52,853 nt of DNA from Methanothermobacter tenebrarum (GTDB lineage Archaea; Methanobacteriota; Methanobacteria; Methanobacteriales; DSM-23052). The stretch is taken from assembly GCF_003264935.1 (NCBI RefSeq), contig NZ_QLOE01000011.1:1-52853 (forward strand). Direction: 5' to 3'. Below are positions 1 to 11,248 of this stretch, piece by piece; the stretch's first letter is position 1; each line of letters opens with the position of its first letter. Both the position numbers and the translations under genes were made by a program. Under the pieces are notes generated by a model. That model ran no database searches. It was given only the letters and a program-made list of their open reading frames with translations, and was not told the DNA's origin.

Positions 1-216
1 CCATACATGGGTTTAGACGTTTTCGAGGGCAAAGTAGTTGACATGAAAGAGGCAGGAGTACTAGAACCACACAGAGTCAAAAGACAAGCCATACAATCAG
101 CAGCAGAAGCAGCAGAAATGATACTAAGAATCGATGATGTCATAGCCGCCGCAGGAGAAGAAGGCGAAGAAGAAGAGGGAATGGAGGGAATGGAAGGCGG
201 AATGCCACCAATGTAA
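1..216 (+). CDS. Thermosome (group II chaperonin) subunit, C-terminal end
   Basis: Only the last 71 codons are present; the frame is open at the window edge, beginning [10 protein letters not shown]. The tail of the equatorial domain ([20 protein letters not shown], then [20 protein letters not shown]) is typical of archaeal thermosome subunits, and it ends in the usual acidic stretch plus a GGM-type tail ([13 protein letters not shown]). The thermosome is a cytosolic ATP-driven folding chamber. The gene converges on the thiolase gene; the 26 bp between the two stops are T-rich and can end this transcript. Which subunit paralogue this is cannot be told from the fragment. Confidence 0.95.
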   Translation, partial: PYMGLDVFEGKVVDMKEAGVLEPHRVKRQAIQSAAEAAEMILRIDDVIAAAGEEGEEEEGMEGMEGGMPPM

Positions 217-225
217 ATTCTCCTA

Positions 226-242
226 AACTTTTTTCCTTTTTT

Positions 243-244
<2 letters not shown>
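226..244 (+). terminator. T-rich terminator after the thermosome gene
   Basis: Two runs of T (6 and 8) separated by CC lie 10 bp after the thermosome stop. Archaeal RNA polymerase terminates at such oligo-T tracts without needing a hairpin. The tract reaches the stop of the convergent thiolase gene. Confidence 0.5.
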
Positions 245-2446
<2,202 letters not shown>

Positions 2447-2597
2447 AAACATCACAACCTAAAATTTACACGATAAGGATTCGTCTATCATCTACTAGAT
2501 TATTTTAACATTCCCTCTCTATGCCTATAAAAAATTTTCCTCCGGATTTCAAATAAATACTAAGAAAAAGGATAGGAATTATGAAAGAACGAGTACA

Positions 2598-2748
<151 letters not shown>

Positions 2749-2813
2749 CAACCTCCTATTTTTTTGTATGTGAACTATTCCGTCTCCGCGGATAGAGTTT
2801 CGTGAAAGGTTTT

Positions 2814-2893
2814 ATGGTACTCTTATTTCCACTAACTGGTTCAAGCGGCCGCCACCCACATCCTTGGGGGATCCGGGGAGCTACCATTTTACA
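2814..2893. ncRNA. Possible structured RNA closed by a 9-bp stem, ACA 3 nt beyond
   Basis: In the non-coding gap between the tRNA-Gly pair and the gene at 3017, ATGGTACTC (2814-2822) pairs with GAG-C-TACCAT (2878-2887), a 9-bp stem with one bulged base. It encloses a locally GC-rich domain. On the plus strand ACA follows the stem after TTT (2891-2893), the spacing of a box ACA in archaeal H/ACA guide RNAs. Inside, CTGG (2836) can pair with CCGG (2873) and ATCC/GGAT make a small hairpin. The guide pocket is not convincing and the strand is open: a TATA-like CTTAAATACATC (2925-2914) would also fit a minus-strand transcript starting near 2895. I do not recognise a family. Confidence 0.3.
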
Positions 2894-3016
2894 GAATGTT
2901 TATTATTTGTAAGATGTATTTAAGTTTTTCCCATCCATTACCCGCTCGATGGAGGGTATTGTAAGTGACTGGAATATAAAATTTTCGATTAGAATTATTA
3001 TCTTGGGAGGGTATAA

Positions 3017-3775
3017 ATGGGGTGTATGATGTCGCTTCAAAGATTATATCATAGGTTTTGGGAGGTGGATGTGCTCCGGGGAATTGCAGTTTTGATGATG
3101 ATAACCTTCCACTTATTATTTGATCTTAACTATCTGGGGATGGTATCACTTAACATCCAAAGTGGCATTTTATGGTTTTTCGGAAGGTTAACAGCATTCA
3201 TTTTCATATTCTTGGTGGGAGTGTCACTCAAACTTAGTTATATGCGAAGCATACTCATAGGATATAAAGGTTTGCTCATTTTAAAGTATGTGAAGAGGGG
3301 TTTAAGGATACTATCATATGCTTTTATCATCACCATCATAACCTGGCTGGTAATCGGCGAGGGTTATATAATATTTGGGGTTCTGCATTTTATAGGAGTC
3401 GCAATAATACTCAGCTACCCTCTCCTACGCCATGAAAAACTAAATATCCCACTAGCTATCTTATTCATAGTAGTTGGTCTTTTCCTCTTAAATCAAAGAT
3501 TTGATATCAGTTATCTTTTCTGGCTTGGTATCATACCACCAAACTTTTATACACTCGACTATTTTCCTATCCTACCATGGATGGGTGTGGTCTCTCTTGG
3601 AATATATGCTGGTGGGAAACTGTACAAGGACTATAAAAGAAGATTCCATATCAAGGACCTTTCAAGGTATAAAATCGTGAAATTTTTAGCATTTATCGGA
3701 AGACATTCACTCTTCATATACTTCATCCATCAACTCATCATTATCGCCATTATTTTCATGATCAGAATATTTTAA
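3017..3775 (+). CDS. DUF1624/HGSNAT-like membrane protein
   Basis: 252 aa, about seven hydrophobic segments. The N terminus RFWEVDVLRGIAVLMMITFH followed by LLFDLNYLG is the signature of the DUF1624 family, whose eukaryotic relative is heparan-alpha-glucosaminide N-acetyltransferase; the conserved Asp, Arg and His in the first helix are present. The family moves acyl groups across membranes, but the archaeal substrate is unknown. The ATG has GGGAGGG 5 bp upstream, and a TATA-like TATTTAAG at 2917-2924 could serve it. It stands alone: tRNAs lie divergent upstream and a decayed region follows. Confidence 0.8.
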   Translation: MGCMMSLQRLYHRFWEVDVLRGIAVLMMITFHLLFDLNYLGMVSLNIQSGILWFFGRLTAFIFIFLVGVSLKLSYMRSILIGYKGLLILKYVKRGLRILSYAFIITIITWLVIGEGYIIFGVLHFIGVAIILSYPLLRHEKLNIPLAILFIVVGLFLLNQRFDISYLFWLGIIPPNFYTLDYFPILPWMGVVSLGIYAGGKLYKDYKRRFHIKDLSRYKIVKFLAFIGRHSLFIYFIHQLIIIAIIFMIRIF

Positions 3776-4240
3776 TGGATCTGTAGAAAAAAAAACTTTA
3801 ACTATATTCCGAGTTTTATAAATCTTGCAAGATCAGACGCCAAATTCCGACTTGAAGGCGGTTTCACTAGTGATTAAACGAAGTTAAATTTTTTTGTAAA
3901 AGATGAAAATGAGAGCATGTAGACAGAAGCGATGCGAGTCTCGGGAAAGATAGGCGATGTTAGAACAATAAGAGCATTAATAGGGAAATTGAAAGATAAA
4001 AATTAGCGGCTTCGAAAAATATCACAGAACTCTTAAAAATTAAACCACAGATTCTTCTCCTTTCCTTTATTATTTCCTTGTCACCGTCACATGATCTTAT
4101 TTTAATATTCTGCCATGATTTAACAATTCATCATAGATTATGGGAAGACATTCTCTTTTATTTTTTTATGGGAGCTGCATTTTTCCATTGGGCTTCTCCG
4201 AGGACTTCTCTGATTAAAAAGATGAAGGAGGTGAAAAAAT
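3776..4240. other. Gap of 465 bp: gene remnant, otherwise nothing seen
   Basis: This stretch is AT-rich and interrupted by stops in all frames. The only recognisable content is the HEAT-repeat remnant listed separately at 3896-4006. An open frame on the plus strand around 4078-4266 overlaps the SD and start of the small gene at 4241 in another frame and has no family resemblance, so I do not count it. No tRNA, repeat or clear promoter was seen beyond general A/T richness upstream of 4241. Confidence 0.5.
3896..4006 (+). pseudogene. HEAT-repeat (PBS lyase-like) protein remnant
   Basis: In one frame the DNA reads VKDENESM, a TAG stop at 3920-3922, then TEAMRVSGKIGDVRTIRA followed by LIGKLKDKN and a TAG stop. 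Apart from the internal stop this matches the consensus of one HEAT/PBS-lyase repeat (KDEN.SVR.EAA.ALGKIGD.RAI.PLI..LKD), a repeat common in proteins of this group. No second repeat is readable on either side. I infer a leftover of a larger HEAT-repeat gene. An expressed short peptide from ATG 3932 is possible, but no SD is visible. Confidence 0.55.
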
Positions 4241-4474
4241 ATGAGAGACATTGTGAAAGAATATGAAGGTTCCAATACTTGTTTTTTGGATTGGGTATTG
4301 CAACCCCTACTTGTCATATCATTTATTCTTTCCATACCTTTATATTCTTGCTCTTTTCGGAAGTGTGTGAAGTTTAAAATCTTGGCAAACATTTATAAAA
4401 GTCTGCACACCCCCATAATAGGGGTCCTTGTGATGGTCTTTTTGGCGCTTTTATTTCGTTATATCAAATCATAA
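4241..4474 (+). CDS. Small membrane protein, two helices, unknown function
   Basis: 77 aa. What makes it credible is the start: AAGGAGGTGA ends 6 bp before the ATG, a near-perfect complement of the 16S rRNA 3' end and one of the strongest SDs in the window. The protein has a short charged N terminus (MRDIVKEYEG), a hydrophobic segment around residues 19-41 (VLQPLLVISFILSIPLYSC), a basic loop (KCVKFKILANIYK) and a second helix around 58-72 (IGVLVMVFLALLF). I recognise no family. It sits between two decayed genes, so it may itself be truncated, but the frame is intact from the SD to the TAA. Confidence 0.5.
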   Translation: MRDIVKEYEGSNTCFLDWVLQPLLVISFILSIPLYSCSFRKCVKFKILANIYKSLHTPIIGVLVMVFLALLFRYIKS

Positions 4475-4550
4475 CCATATGGCTACAACAACACTAATTT
4501 TGAACCAATAAGATAGTATAAAACTGTAGAACCCTCCCTATTACATAAGA

Positions 4551-4978
4551 TTGTACACTCAAACATTACATAAGACACAACACAAAAAAGCCTCAGAGGA
4601 TTCCCCAAAAAACAAGAAATATTATCGAAGCCTTGCAAAAGGCCTTAGAAGGGTTTACCAAGAAAATATCGAGAATTTTGAAGGACTACTAAGAAACTGT
4701 TACCTAAGAAAAAATCGAACTGATATGCGTCGCCCTAGGATACTTCTTAACAGCCTACAATATACAGGCCGCAAGGTTACATCGATGACATATTCCTCTG
4801 CTCACTCATCATAGAGAAAATAGCAGAAAGCCTCGGCTATGATCGCCTTGAAATGTACTGGAAAGGCGAGGAGAACCTAAAATCTGTGATCAGAGAATGC
4901 CAGAGACGTTCGAAGGAAATACTATGGGGAGGACGTGAAAAAATACTATCATATACTGGCTTGGAAAATTTGGACTAA
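4551..4978 (+). pseudogene. Frameshifted gene remnant, family not recognised
   Basis: Protein-like sequence continues across different frames. One frame gives KIELICVALGYFLTAYNIQA then ARLHR and a stop near 4787. The next frame continues at once with IDDIFLCSLIIEKIAESLGY, then DRLEMYWKGEENLKSVIREC and QRRSKEILWGGREKILSYTG, ending LENLD-stop at 4976-4978. The join near 4780 reads as one protein broken by an indel. Upstream pieces (IIEALQKALEGFTKKISRIL around 4620-4690) are cut by further stops. An 87-codon open frame at 4551-4814 is a mixture of frames, not a gene. Its end overlaps the stop of the convergent radical SAM gene. The helical, charged C-terminal half resembles no family I can name. 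Confidence 0.5.
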
Positions 4979-6534
4979 AACTTTTCAATCTTGATATCCA
5001 TAGGCTCCAAGGGCTTTTTCAAGTTTAAACCATTTTTGGCGGCCCACTTTTCAATACTCTTTAACAAGAATCTTAAACCCAACTTTATCAAGGGTGAGAA
5101 CAAGGATGAAACGATACCAAGTTTCATGAGCTTGAAGCCATGTTCAACTTCCCAGAGGATGTGCCTCCAAGCATGATAAATGTGCAATAACCTGCCCTGG
5201 GTGAGCTGCTCTTCCACGTCAAAGAACTCCTCATCCCTTAGAAGTCCCATAGGCACGAAGGATAAAGGCACGACTATGAAGTGGGCCTTTTCACCCAATT
5301 CTTCCCTGAGCTTCTCCCTTATCGTGATTATGAGTCTAGCTGTGTCGATCTCATCATCTTCTGTCTCGCCAGGCAAGCCCACAATAGTTGTATAAGCTGG
5401 GAACCAGAAGTACTTGTTAAAGGCATAAGTCCCATTCAAGAGCACCCATGGCCATTCATTTGCATCAAAGGGCTTCACCTTGTTATTCCCAATCTTCTCT
5501 ATAAGTATGGGAGATGCCGTCTCTAACCCCACTTGTATACCCACCCACTTGTGTATGTTAGCATTGTTTAACTCTGCCACTTTCTCCAAGATCCTTGGCG
5601 CGGCCAGGGCCCCGCTAACATTCCCATGGGTTGGATTCGCATAATCCACCCTCTTTAAGACTTCTTCGAATAAATTGATGACAGCATCTTCGTTCGGATG
5701 ATAACGCCTTTTATCCTCTATCATATAATTGAATATGTCTTCGCTATGGAGCCACGCCGAAGTTTGACCGGCTTTCCTATTCACTTCTACTTCTCTGATT
5801 ATTTTCTCTAGCGGATAGAATCTGGCTTTCCTGATATTGGGGTCGCAGAATTTGCAGCCCCGGCCACAGCCTCTCATGACCTCTATCATCCCTTTATATG
5901 AAGGGTTTATGATGGTCGGTATCTCATCGATGGATGGCCATCCCCTGGTATAGATTATCTTCTCGGCGCTCCCCTCTTCTATCTCCTTGAAGATTTCGAT
6001 GATCTGATGTTCTGTCTCGCCTATTATTAGATGGTCTATCCCAAGTTTTTCCATTTCATCCTCTTTGGCTTCTAATTGCCAGGCTCCAGGGCCTCCGACA
6101 ACAATCTTGAAATCTAGTTTCTTTGCCTGTCTGTACTGGTCTATCTTTTTTATTAAGGATGTGAATTTTATTTTTGTATATGATGGCAGTCTTCCGCCGT
6201 CTGTAAATAACATTGTGACTGGTCCGAGGCCGAGGGGGTCCATGGTTGTTACGGCAACTATCGTAGTATTTTCTTTGATAAATTTTTTTATGTGTCTTGG
6301 ATGGGCAACTACAATATCGTCTTTCTTGTACTCTCTTAGGAGTGCTGCTTCGATTTTCCTGAGAGAATATGGTGCGAAGGTTAGTCTACCATTCTTGTCG
6401 GGTACTTGGGTGTCTATGATCTTGTAGAGGATTGGGGGTATTCTATTTGGGGGTGCGCATCCAAGGAAATCTGCAAGGGGTAGATCCCTATAGGTTGTTG
6501 TTAAGGTTTCATCGGCTGTTAGGATGATCTCCAA
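4975..6534 (-). CDS. Radical SAM protein with N-terminal B12-binding-like domain
   Basis: 519 aa. The radical SAM core starts near residue 215 with MRGCGRGCKFCDPNIRK, giving the CxxxCxxC that binds the 4Fe-4S cluster. The first ~200 residues (DIVVAHPRHIKKFI, VGGPGAWQLEA, LGIDHLIIGETEHQIIEIF) have the Rossmann-like pattern of B12-binding domains, but I see no clear DxHxxG, so cobalamin binding is uncertain. The end of the protein is amphipathic to hydrophobic (IVSSLFSPLIKLGLRFLL), which suggests membrane contact. The start is TTG, with GGGGGGAT 6 bp upstream. A second radical SAM gene lies directly upstream on the same strand (23 bp), so they probably form an operon. Reaction unknown. Confidence 0.85.
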   Translation of the reverse strand: MEIILTADETLTTTYRDLPLADFLGCAPPNRIPPILYKIIDTQVPDKNGRLTFAPYSLRKIEAALLREYKKDDIVVAHPRHIKKFIKENTTIVAVTTMDPLGLGPVTMLFTDGGRLPSYTKIKFTSLIKKIDQYRQAKKLDFKIVVGGPGAWQLEAKEDEMEKLGIDHLIIGETEHQIIEIFKEIEEGSAEKIIYTRGWPSIDEIPTIINPSYKGMIEVMRGCGRGCKFCDPNIRKARFYPLEKIIREVEVNRKAGQTSAWLHSEDIFNYMIEDKRRYHPNEDAVINLFEEVLKRVDYANPTHGNVSGALAAPRILEKVAELNNANIHKWVGIQVGLETASPILIEKIGNNKVKPFDANEWPWVLLNGTYAFNKYFWFPAYTTIVGLPGETEDDEIDTARLIITIREKLREELGEKAHFIVVPLSFVPMGLLRDEEFFDVEEQLTQGRLLHIYHAWRHILWEVEHGFKLMKLGIVSSLFSPLIKLGLRFLLKSIEKWAAKNGLNLKKPLEPMDIKIEKF

Positions 6535-6557
6535 ATTTTTATCCCCCCTTTAGGGGT

Positions 6558-7922
6558 TTATGTTAGGCTTTTGAGGAGGGTTTTCAATACAACTTTGATC
6601 ATGTGGGGATGTTTAATATAATAGGATAGTCTCCTATAGAATTTGAAGTAGGCTTCTAGTAGTTTTCTCTTCACAATTTCTCTGCTAAGACCCAGCTTTT
6701 CATATTTTATAACTGGCTCAAGTACTGTATACTTTTCCCAGTCTTTTTCGATGAGCCCCCTCTTTTCTAGTTTGTAGTAGATGGGCGTCCCTGGGAATGG
6801 TGTTAGAATAGAGTATTGTGCATAATCTGGGTCGAGTTTGATGGAGAAGTCTATTGTCTTATCCATTTCAGCTGGCGTCTCCCCAGGGTATCCGAACATG
6901 AATGATGCCATAACCTCTATCTCAAGGTCCTTCGCGATTTTAACAGCATCCTCTGACTGCTTTAATGTAATCTTTTTATTCATAAGGTCTAGGACGCGCT
7001 GTGAGCCTGATTCCACTCCATAGTATATTGATTGTAGGCCTGCGCTTTTAAGGTTGCTTAAAAGTTGCTTGTTGATGGTGTTCACCCTTGATGATGTGCT
7101 CCATCTGATGTCTAAGGATCTCTCCTTGATCTCCTCCGCTATTCTATGGGCTCTCCGCTTGTTTAATACAAAGGCGTCATCTATGAATCCTATCTCTCCG
7201 ATCTTGTATTTGTCGTAGAGTTCTTCTATTTCATCAACCACGTTTTCAGGGGATCGTGCCCTGAATTTTTTACCCATGATAAGAGAGGATGAACAATATT
7301 CACAGGAGTATATGCATCCTCTGCTTGTTATGATATGCGCTTGGTCGTTCTTTGTTGTTTCATATTCTTTGAATGGTACAAGGTGCCTTGCAGGGAATGG
7401 GAGGCTGTCAAGGTCTCGTATGAGGGGTCTTGGCTCGTTAACTCTTATCTTGGATTGGTCTCGGTATGCTATCCCTTTAACTTCTTCTAATCCCTTCTCG
7501 CCCTTTTTCTCATACTTTTCCGCGAGTTCCGTGAAAGTCTCTTCACCTTCACCTATCACGACAACATCTAATTCCTTCAAAGCCTTCAAGGTATCTATGG
7601 GTAAAAATGTTGGGTGAGGGCCTCCGATGATTGTTAGGACATCTGGTAATATGCGTTTAATGGATTTGATATATTCTAGACTATTTTTGATTGTTGCTGT
7701 GGTTGCGGTAACACCTATTATGAAAGGGTTGAGTTTTTCCACGAGCTTAGTTATTTGCTCATACCCCCACCTTTTAAGGTTATCATCTAAAATTTTAACA
7801 GAAAAGGATGCCTTCTCTAATGAGGCTCCAAGGTACATTAGATTAAGTGGAGGAGCCTGTAACTCTAACATTTCACTTACATGAGTCTTGTCAAGAGGAT
7901 TTATGAATATTATGTCTCTCAT
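6558..7922 (-). CDS. B12-binding domain radical SAM protein
   Basis: About 454 aa. The N-terminal cobalamin-binding-like domain begins [20 protein letters not shown], with [28 protein letters not shown], and later [12 protein letters not shown] and [15 protein letters not shown]. The radical SAM cluster motif is [15 protein letters not shown], followed by [34 protein letters not shown] and [16 protein letters not shown], the classic layout of this superfamily, members of which methylate, cyclise or rearrange unactivated carbons. I start at ATG 7922 because GGGGGTG lies 7 bp upstream; the 22 extra N-terminal codons match nothing. It is the upstream gene of the pair with the radical SAM gene at 4975. 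Substrate unknown. Confidence 0.88.
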   Translation of the reverse strand: MRDIIFINPLDKTHVSEMLELQAPPLNLMYLGASLEKASFSVKILDDNLKRWGYEQITKLVEKLNPFIIGVTATTATIKNSLEYIKSIKRILPDVLTIIGGPHPTFLPIDTLKALKELDVVVIGEGEETFTELAEKYEKKGEKGLEEVKGIAYRDQSKIRVNEPRPLIRDLDSLPFPARHLVPFKEYETTKNDQAHIITSRGCIYSCEYCSSSLIMGKKFRARSPENVVDEIEELYDKYKIGEIGFIDDAFVLNKRRAHRIAEEIKERSLDIRWSTSSRVNTINKQLLSNLKSAGLQSIYYGVESGSQRVLDLMNKKITLKQSEDAVKIAKDLEIEVMASFMFGYPGETPAEMDKTIDFSIKLDPDYAQYSILTPFPGTPIYYKLEKRGLIEKDWEKYTVLEPVIKYEKLGLSREIVKRKLLEAYFKFYRRLSYYIKHPHMIKVVLKTLLKSLT

Positions 7923-8360
7923 TGTTATACACCCCCTTTTATGGGGCGCTTGAAGATGATCCTCCGACAAGTATGTAAGTACTTGCAATCACTTAAATGT
8001 TATCCCAGGTTATGAAAAATGCATATGGGAACATGAATTTTGCAATCGATATCGCCCCCAACCAAAAAAATCCGTTATGCATGGAAAAACAGAAAAAGGC
8101 TTAGTAAAGGATCCCTCTCTGGGGGGTAGGGGTTACGGATGGGATAACCTTTATACTTTTGGGTGGGCGGGTATAACAGCCTTTTAGTATTGTGAAGCTT
8201 ATTAGTTTGTCTAAGGTTAGGGGGTGTAAAAAGAGAGTAGGGGGGAAGATTCTCATTTGCATCGCTTCGCACGGGGGGGTGACGCAAATATGATATTCCC
8301 GTTCAGATTATCATATTAGTCCTTACTCTTATTTGGTGGTCGCGGATTGGGGGTGGGATT
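7923..8360. other. Gap of 438 bp between uvrA and the radical SAM operon
   Basis: Non-coding as far as I can see; a 70-codon minus-strand frame at 8075-8287 is proline-rich by chance and has no SD. Reading the minus strand from uvrA it contains an inverted repeat, ATTTGCATC (8255-8263) with GACGCAAAT (8281-8289), 9 bp with one mismatch, enclosing GCTTCGC and a run of seven G. Downstream on the minus strand are C runs and CTCTTTTTAC, so the hairpin could end the uvrA transcript. A role as regulatory RNA cannot be excluded. Several runs of five to seven G on the plus strand are unusual for this AT-rich genome. Confidence 0.45.
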
Positions 8361-11234
8361 TTAGTTTTTGACTTTATCTGCTTCTATGATTGTTGCCTCC
8401 AATGAGGGTTTTGTGGCTCCTATCACTTTTTTTAGGAATTTTCCGGTGTATGTTCCTGACTCTGCAACCTCTTCAGGTGTTCCTTCCGCGACTATCCTAC
8501 CCCCTTCTTCACCTCCTTCCGGTCCAAGGTCTATTATATGATCGGCCATTTTAATAACATCTAGATTATGTTCTATGACCACCACGGTGTTCCCCGCATC
8601 TACGAGCCGATTTAGCACGTCTAGAAGCTTTTTTATATCATCGAAGTGCAAGCCTGTGGTAGGCTCATCTAATATGTATAGTGTCTTGCCTGTGCTTTTT
8701 CTGCTTAGTTCTTTTGCAAGTTTGACTCTTTGTGCTTCGCCGCCAGATAATGTTGTTGCGGGTTGTCCCAATTTTATATAGCCTAGGCCGACATCATATA
8801 ATGTTTGGAGTTTATTCTTGGCTGATGGTATGTTATGGAAGAAATCTAATGCTTCTTCCACGGTCATGTCAAGTATTTCGGCAATGTTTTTACCCTTGTA
8901 TCTGATCTGTAGCGTCTCCTCATTGTATCTTTTACCTTTACACACTTCGCATGGGATGTAAACATCAGCTAGGAAATGCATTTCTATTTTTATGATCCCA
9001 TCACCGTTACAGGCTTCGCATCTACCCCCTTTAACGTTGAAACTGAATCTGCCAGGCTTGTATCCTCTTTTTTTCGCCTCGGCTGTTTGGGCGAAAAGTT
9101 CTCTTATATGTGTGAATACTCCAGTATATGTTGCAGGGTTAGAACGGGGTGTACGCCCAATAGGGGACTGGTCTATTATCACGACTTTGTCTAGATAATG
9201 TGCACCTTCTATGTCCTTGTGTTTACCAGGATTCATGTGCTTGTTGTTCAGTCTCTGATAGAGGCCCTTGTAGAGGATTTCATTCACTAGGGTGCTCTTA
9301 CCGGAACCTGAAACGCCCGTAACACATGTGAATACTCCTAATGGTATTTTAACGTCGATATTTTTCAAGTTGTTTTCACTAGCCCCTTTTATGGTGATGT
9401 ATTTGTTTTTCTGTCTTCTTTTAGGGGGTGTTGGTATTGTCTTCCGGCCTGATAGGTATGCTCCTGTGAGCGAATCCTTGTTTTCCATTATATCCGCGGG
9501 GGTTCCTGTTGCTATTATGCGTCCTCCATGTTCACCAGCCCCTGGACCAATATCAACAATATAATCAGCGGATAGTATGGTTTCAGGGTCGTGTTCAACT
9601 ACTATCAAAGTGTTCCCAAGGTCTCTGAGTTTTTTAAGGGTGTTGATTAATCGGATGTTGTCTCGTTGGTGGAGGCCTATGGTCGGCTCATCTAGAATGT
9701 AGAGCACTCCAACGAGCCTTGAGCCTATTTGCGTGGCTAGTCTGATCCTTTGGGCTTCTCCACCTGCGAGCGTCCCTGATGACCTGCTTAATGTCAAATA
9801 TTCTAATCCTACATCTACTAGGAATTTTAGACGTTCTTTTATCTCCCTTAGAACATCCTTGGCAATGTGTTCTTCTCTGGGTGTTAGTTTAAGTCTCTCG
9901 AAGAACTCTAATGCTTCTTTAATTGACATTTCAGTTATTTCATGGATTGATTTGCCATTGATTGTAACTGCAAGACTTTCGGGGCGGAGCCTGCTACCAT
10001 TACATGCAGGACAGGGCCTGTTGCTCATGAACTCTCCAATGTATTTTCTCATGTAATTGGATTTGGTTTCTAAGTATATTCTTTCTAGGCGGGGGATAAC
10101 ACCCTCGAATCTTCTATTGACCCGATATTTCCTATTCTTTCTTTTGAATACGAATTGTATTCTATCCTGGGAGCCGTATAATATGATTTTTTGGTGTTCT
10201 GGGGCGAGATCTTTGAATGGCGTGTCCATACTAAATTTATAATGTTTGGCTACTGCTTTAAGCATCTGATAATAGTAGTTTTCTTTTTTCAAGGATTTGC
10301 TCCATGGTATGATGGCTCCCTGGTTTAATGAGAGTTCTGGTTTTGGGACTACAAGGTTTGGGTCGATTTCCAGTTTGCTTCCAAGGCCGTTGCATTCTGG
10401 GCAAGCTCCATGTGGACTGTTGAATGAGAACATCCTTGGGCTGATTTCTTCGAAATTTATGCCACAGTCTGTGCATGCGAAGTGTTCGCTGAAAACCTTT
10501 TCTTCCATTTTATCAAGGTATAGGATTATTAGGGTGCCTTCGCCTAATTCTAGGCTTGTTTCGATGGAGTCTGCTAGTCTTTTTCTGAAGTTTGTATCTG
10601 AGCGTATTATGAGCCTGTCCACTACAACTTCTATTGTATGCTTACGGTTTTTTTCAAGGTCGAAATCTTCTTCTAGATCGCGTATTTCACCGTCTACTCG
10701 GACTCTTGCATAACCTTCCTTTTTGAGTTTTTCCAGGACTTTCTTGTGTTCTCCTTTTCTGTCTTTTATTATTGGGGCTAGGATGTAGATTCTTGTACCG
10801 TCTTCTTCTTCAAGTATCCTCTCAACTATCTGTGTGGAGGTTTGTTGTGAGATCTCTTTTCCGCAGATGTAACAATGTGGTTTGCCTATACGTGCAAAGA
10901 GTAATCTGAGGTAATCGTATATTTCTGTTATTGTCCCTACGGTGGATCTTGGGTTCATCTTAGTTGCTTTCTGGTCTATGGATATGGCTGGTGACAGTCC
11001 CTCTATATAGTCTACGTCTGGTTTTTTCATCTGTCCTAGGAATTGTCTTGCATATGCTGATAGGGATTCAACATATCTTCGTTGCCCTTCTGCGTATATT
11101 GTGTCGAATGCGAGTGATGATTTCCCTGACCCGCTTATCCCGGTTATAACGATGAATTTGCCCCTTGGGAGTTTGAGATTTATATTTTGGAGGTTGTGCT
11201 CCCTGGCACCTTTGATCACGATATTCTTTCCCAT
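8361..11234 (-). CDS. uvrA: Excinuclease ABC subunit UvrA
   Basis: 957 aa, full length. UvrA is the damage-sensing ATPase of nucleotide excision repair. It has two ABC ATPase modules: Walker [10 protein letters not shown] (about residue 32) and GVSGSGKST (about 645), with ABC signatures [20 protein letters not shown] and [20 protein letters not shown], each followed by YILDEPT. Zinc-finger cysteines are visible in [16 protein letters not shown]...CPECNGLG and CEACNGDG...CEVCKGK. The ATG has AGGGAT upstream. It follows uvrB by 14 bp on the same strand, so the order of transcription is uvrB-uvrA. UvrABC is a bacterial system found in only some archaea; transfer from bacteria is the accepted explanation. 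Confidence 0.98.
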   Translation of the reverse strand: MGKNIVIKGAREHNLQNINLKLPRGKFIVITGISGSGKSSLAFDTIYAEGQRRYVESLSAYARQFLGQMKKPDVDYIEGLSPAISIDQKATKMNPRSTVGTITEIYDYLRLLFARIGKPHCYICGKEISQQTSTQIVERILEEEDGTRIYILAPIIKDRKGEHKKVLEKLKKEGYARVRVDGEIRDLEEDFDLEKNRKHTIEVVVDRLIIRSDTNFRKRLADSIETSLELGEGTLIILYLDKMEEKVFSEHFACTDCGINFEEISPRMFSFNSPHGACPECNGLGSKLEIDPNLVVPKPELSLNQGAIIPWSKSLKKENYYYQMLKAVAKHYKFSMDTPFKDLAPEHQKIILYGSQDRIQFVFKRKNRKYRVNRRFEGVIPRLERIYLETKSNYMRKYIGEFMSNRPCPACNGSRLRPESLAVTINGKSIHEITEMSIKEALEFFERLKLTPREEHIAKDVLREIKERLKFLVDVGLEYLTLSRSSGTLAGGEAQRIRLATQIGSRLVGVLYILDEPTIGLHQRDNIRLINTLKKLRDLGNTLIVVEHDPETILSADYIVDIGPGAGEHGGRIIATGTPADIMENKDSLTGAYLSGRKTIPTPPKRRQKNKYITIKGASENNLKNIDVKIPLGVFTCVTGVSGSGKSTLVNEILYKGLYQRLNNKHMNPGKHKDIEGAHYLDKVVIIDQSPIGRTPRSNPATYTGVFTHIRELFAQTAEAKKRGYKPGRFSFNVKGGRCEACNGDGIIKIEMHFLADVYIPCEVCKGKRYNEETLQIRYKGKNIAEILDMTVEEALDFFHNIPSAKNKLQTLYDVGLGYIKLGQPATTLSGGEAQRVKLAKELSRKSTGKTLYILDEPTTGLHFDDIKKLLDVLNRLVDAGNTVVVIEHNLDVIKMADHIIDLGPEGGEEGGRIVAEGTPEEVAESGTYTGKFLKKVIGATKPSLEATIIEADKVKN

Positions 11235-11248
11235 GGTATCCCTAATTT

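Noticed and set aside
2814-2893. Fluoride or other known riboswitch
   Set aside because: The conserved cores of the riboswitch classes I know are absent.
4078-4266. 62-codon plus-strand frame before the small membrane gene
   Set aside because: No SD, overlaps the strong SD and start of the 4241 gene in another frame, no family resemblance.
4551-4814. 87-codon frame as an intact gene
   Set aside because: It is a third frame across a frameshifted gene; the protein-like signal jumps to another frame at about 4780.
8075-8287. 70-codon minus-strand frame after uvrA
   Set aside because: Proline-rich, no SD, composition dictated by G runs on the other strand; overlaps the inverted repeat.
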